From an uncultured bacterium (lineage in GTDB: Bacteria > Actinomycetota > Coriobacteriia > Coriobacteriales > Coriobacteriaceae): 5,661 nucleotides of DNA. Within the stretch, counting starts at the first letter, position 1. Every line of letters starts with the position of its first letter. The position numbers and the translations under genes were made by a program. Of this stretch, positions 4,398-5,661 are shown in pieces. The DNA lies in contig CAJMNK010000094.1 in assembly GCA_905214905.1 (NCBI GenBank), positions 1-5,661 of the forward strand. The letters run 5' to 3'. Below the pieces are notes generated by a model. That model was given only the letters and a program-made list of their open reading frames with translations. It had not been told where the DNA came from and searched no databases.

Positions 4398-5519
4398 ATG
4401 CGCACAGCAAACACGCACAGAAACATGGCACGCTGCGCTGCTACGGCAACCCTCGCTTGTGTTTTGGGCCTGGGCCTCGTGGCTCCGGCCTACGCCGATA
4501 CCGCATCCGACCTTGCCGCTGCTCGTACTAAACTCGAGCAGATCGGCACGCAAACCCAGCAAATTCACGATGAACTCTCCGCACAGACGCAGGAGCTTGA
4601 TCAGACTGCAGGCGAGATTACGCAAAAGCAGCAAGAGATCGCCGAAGGCCAGGCAAAGCTTTCGAGCTACGTTGCCGGTGAGTACAAGACCGGCGGCCTG
4701 AGTCTCCTTCAGGTCCTGACGGGTGTCGACGATCTGGGCGATATGCTCAACCGTCTGTTCTACTACGGCAAGGTGTCCGACAAGCAGGCCCAGACCATCC
4801 AAGAGGTCAAGGACCTTAAGCAGCAGCTCACCGATAAGCAGGCCGAGCAGGAGAAGAACGTCGCCGCGACGCAGAAGAAAGTCGACGAGCTCAATGCCCA
4901 GCAGGCTGAGGCCCAGAATGTCGTGAACTCCCTGGATTCACAGCTGCAGGCCGAGCTTGCTGCCGAGGCCGAGGCCAACGCTGCGCTGCAGGCTGGCATT
5001 AATGCCAGCACCGCCGAAAAGGCCACGGTGAGCAACGACACCGCCGGTACGACCGAGAACACCAACAATGGTGGCGGTACGACCAACAACGGCGGCGGCA
5101 ACACGCCTGCGCCCGCGCCCGCTCCTGCCCCCACGCCGCAGCCCGTGACGCCCGCTCCGACTCCGACGCCTTCCGCACCGAGCCAGTCCGTTGACGGCGG
5201 TACCGTTGTTTCTCGCGCTTATAGCAAGCTGGGTTGCGCTTATTCTTGGGGCGGCATTGGACCGAACAGCTTTGACTGCTCCGGCTTTGTAAGCTATTGC
5301 CTCACGGGCCGCTACTGCCGTCTGGGCACCACCGGCACTTTCATGGGTTGGACCCGTGTGTCCGATCCGCAACCCGGCGATGTTGTGGTTAACTCCTACC
5401 ATACCGGCATCTATATCGGTAATGGCCAGATGATCCATGCTTCCGACTACAAAACGGGCGTTATCATCAGCTCCGTCGCAGCCGGTATGAACAACAACTA
5501 CATCTTCGTACGCTACTAA
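4398..5519 (+). CDS. Secreted NlpC/P60 peptidoglycan hydrolase with CwlO/RipC-like coiled coil
   Basis: This 373-residue exported cysteine peptidase probably cleaves peptide stems in peptidoglycan during growth or daughter-cell separation. It has a signal peptide at 1-33, with a basic start, a hydrophobic core and AYA before D34. A long Gln/Glu/Lys-rich coiled coil spans about 35-200 and is interrupted by YVAGEYKTGGLSLLQVLTGV (91-110) and DMLNRLFYYGKV (115-126), as in CwlO, RipC, PcsB and EnvC. An Asn/Gly then Pro/Ala/Thr linker (about 216-265) follows. The C-terminal NlpC/P60 domain (267-373) has catalytic C294 in DCSGF, H335 in HTGIYIG and probable third residue H347 in MIHAS. Relatives with this coiled coil are activated by FtsEX, which is inferred here. 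AAAGGA lies six bases before the ATG. Extra cysteines at 280, 301 and 307 are notable for an exported protein. It is the last gene before the operon terminator. Confidence 0.92.
   Translation: MRTANTHRNMARCAATATLACVLGLGLVAPAYADTASDLAAARTKLEQIGTQTQQIHDELSAQTQELDQTAGEITQKQQEIAEGQAKLSSYVAGEYKTGGLSLLQVLTGVDDLGDMLNRLFYYGKVSDKQAQTIQEVKDLKQQLTDKQAEQEKNVAATQKKVDELNAQQAEAQNVVNSLDSQLQAELAAEAEANAALQAGINASTAEKATVSNDTAGTTENTNNGGGTTNNGGGNTPAPAPAPAPTPQPVTPAPTPTPSAPSQSVDGGTVVSRAYSKLGCAYSWGGIGPNSFDCSGFVSYCLTGRYCRLGTTGTFMGWTRVSDPQPGDVVVNSYHTGIYIGNGQMIHASDYKTGVIISSVAAGMNNNYIFVRY
5061..5102 (+). repeat. Two tandem 21-bp repeats in the hydrolase linker
   Basis: Two adjacent 21-bp units (5061-5081 and 5082-5102) begin ACCAACAA and encode TNNGGGT and TNNGGGN. 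A Pro/Ala/Thr-rich stretch encoded up to about 5180 follows. The repeat lies in the linker between coiled coil and catalytic domain, where copy number could vary between strains without harming the fold. Confidence 0.7.
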
Positions 5520-5541
5520 TTTATTACTACAGCGAACGAAC

Positions 5542-5581
5542 ATGGGCCTCGCGATCTTGAGTCACGAGGCCCATTCTTTTT
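5542..5581 (+). terminator. Intrinsic terminator of the pgsA-to-hydrolase operon
   Basis: ATGGGCCTCG (5542-5551) pairs perfectly with CGAGGCCCAT (5565-5574), a 10-bp GC-rich stem with a 13-nt loop. TTCTTTTT-type sequence follows (5574-5581). It begins 23 bases after the hydrolase stop codon. The minus-strand reading is not followed by a clear U-tract, so it mainly serves the plus strand. Confidence 0.92.
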
Positions 5582-5623
5582 ACCCCTACCGTTTGCCATA
5601 AAATCAGGGGTTGATTTCCGATC

Positions 5624-5661
5624 TCAGCCGAACACATTGAGCAAATAGGCCATTCCCGCAG
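5624..5661 (-). CDS. Possible C-terminal tail of a convergent gene, truncated by window edge
   Basis: On the minus strand the last 38 bases read as AGMAYLLNVFG followed by TGA at 5626-5624, with codon choice like that of neighbouring genes. This could be the hydrophobic end of a membrane protein entering from the right. The stretch is too short to identify, and another minus-strand frame is also open here, so this is only a suggestion. No clear terminator for it is seen between 5582 and 5623. Confidence 0.2.
   Translation of the reverse strand, partial: AGMAYLLNVFG

Noticed and set aside
4938..5543. Minus-strand open frame opposite the hydrolase catalytic domain
   Set aside because: It mirrors the repetitive linker and the NlpC/P60 domain. 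Its Arg/Gly-rich composition is what the reverse of Pro/Ala codons would produce.
5582..5611. Second terminator formed by ACCCCT and AGGGGT
   Set aside because: Only six pairs with an 18-nt loop and no U-tract on either strand.
1..5661. CRISPR array, tRNA, rRNA or insertion sequence
   Set aside because: No regularly spaced repeats, no cloverleaf-type or rRNA sequence and no transposase-like protein were seen on either strand.

Overview
The window looks chromosomal and comes from a fairly high-GC Gram-positive actinobacterium. I suggest Coriobacteriia, most likely a Collinsella-like gut organism. The protein style fits this (NlpC/P60 hydrolase with a CwlO/RipC-like coiled coil, MerR regulator of the Rv1828/FtsR type), as do the GTG start and the Shine-Dalgarno sites. 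The genus is inferred from these features, not from a database match.

Layout. (1) Positions 1-1308, minus strand: two overlapping genes of a lantibiotic-protection ABC transporter. The LanF/MutF/NukF-type ATPase (580-1308) is translationally coupled through an ATGA overlap to a LanE/MutE/EpiE-type permease (1-583) that runs off the left edge. A second permease (LanG/MutG) would be expected beyond it. (2) Positions 1309-1704: a 396-bp divergent intergenic region. It holds a GC-rich leader hairpin before lanF, several short palindromes, a perfect 13-bp inverted repeat with a 31-nt spacer (1520-1576), and a sigma-70-like promoter facing right (1640-1668). (3) Positions 1705-5519, plus strand: five tightly spaced genes, probably one operon. 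They encode a CDP-alcohol phosphatidyltransferase (PgsA-like), a small GarA/OdhI-like FHA protein, a MerR regulator of the Rv1828/FtsR family, adenine phosphoribosyltransferase (apt) and a secreted NlpC/P60 peptidoglycan hydrolase. A strong intrinsic terminator follows at 5542-5581. (4) Positions 5582-5661: mostly empty, possibly holding the tail of a convergent gene.

How the genes fit together. The plus-strand cluster joins phospholipid head-group synthesis, an FHA phospho-switch protein, a division-linked transcription factor, purine salvage and a cell-wall hydrolase. It keeps the gene order pgsA2 - garA - Rv1828 known from mycobacteria, with intervening genes missing. The FHA protein carries the TxVFR-type phosphoacceptor segment of GarA/OdhI, so a Ser/Thr-kinase-controlled metabolic switch is plausible here. 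The minus-strand transporter is a separate functional unit, is visibly richer in GC and may be an acquired resistance module.
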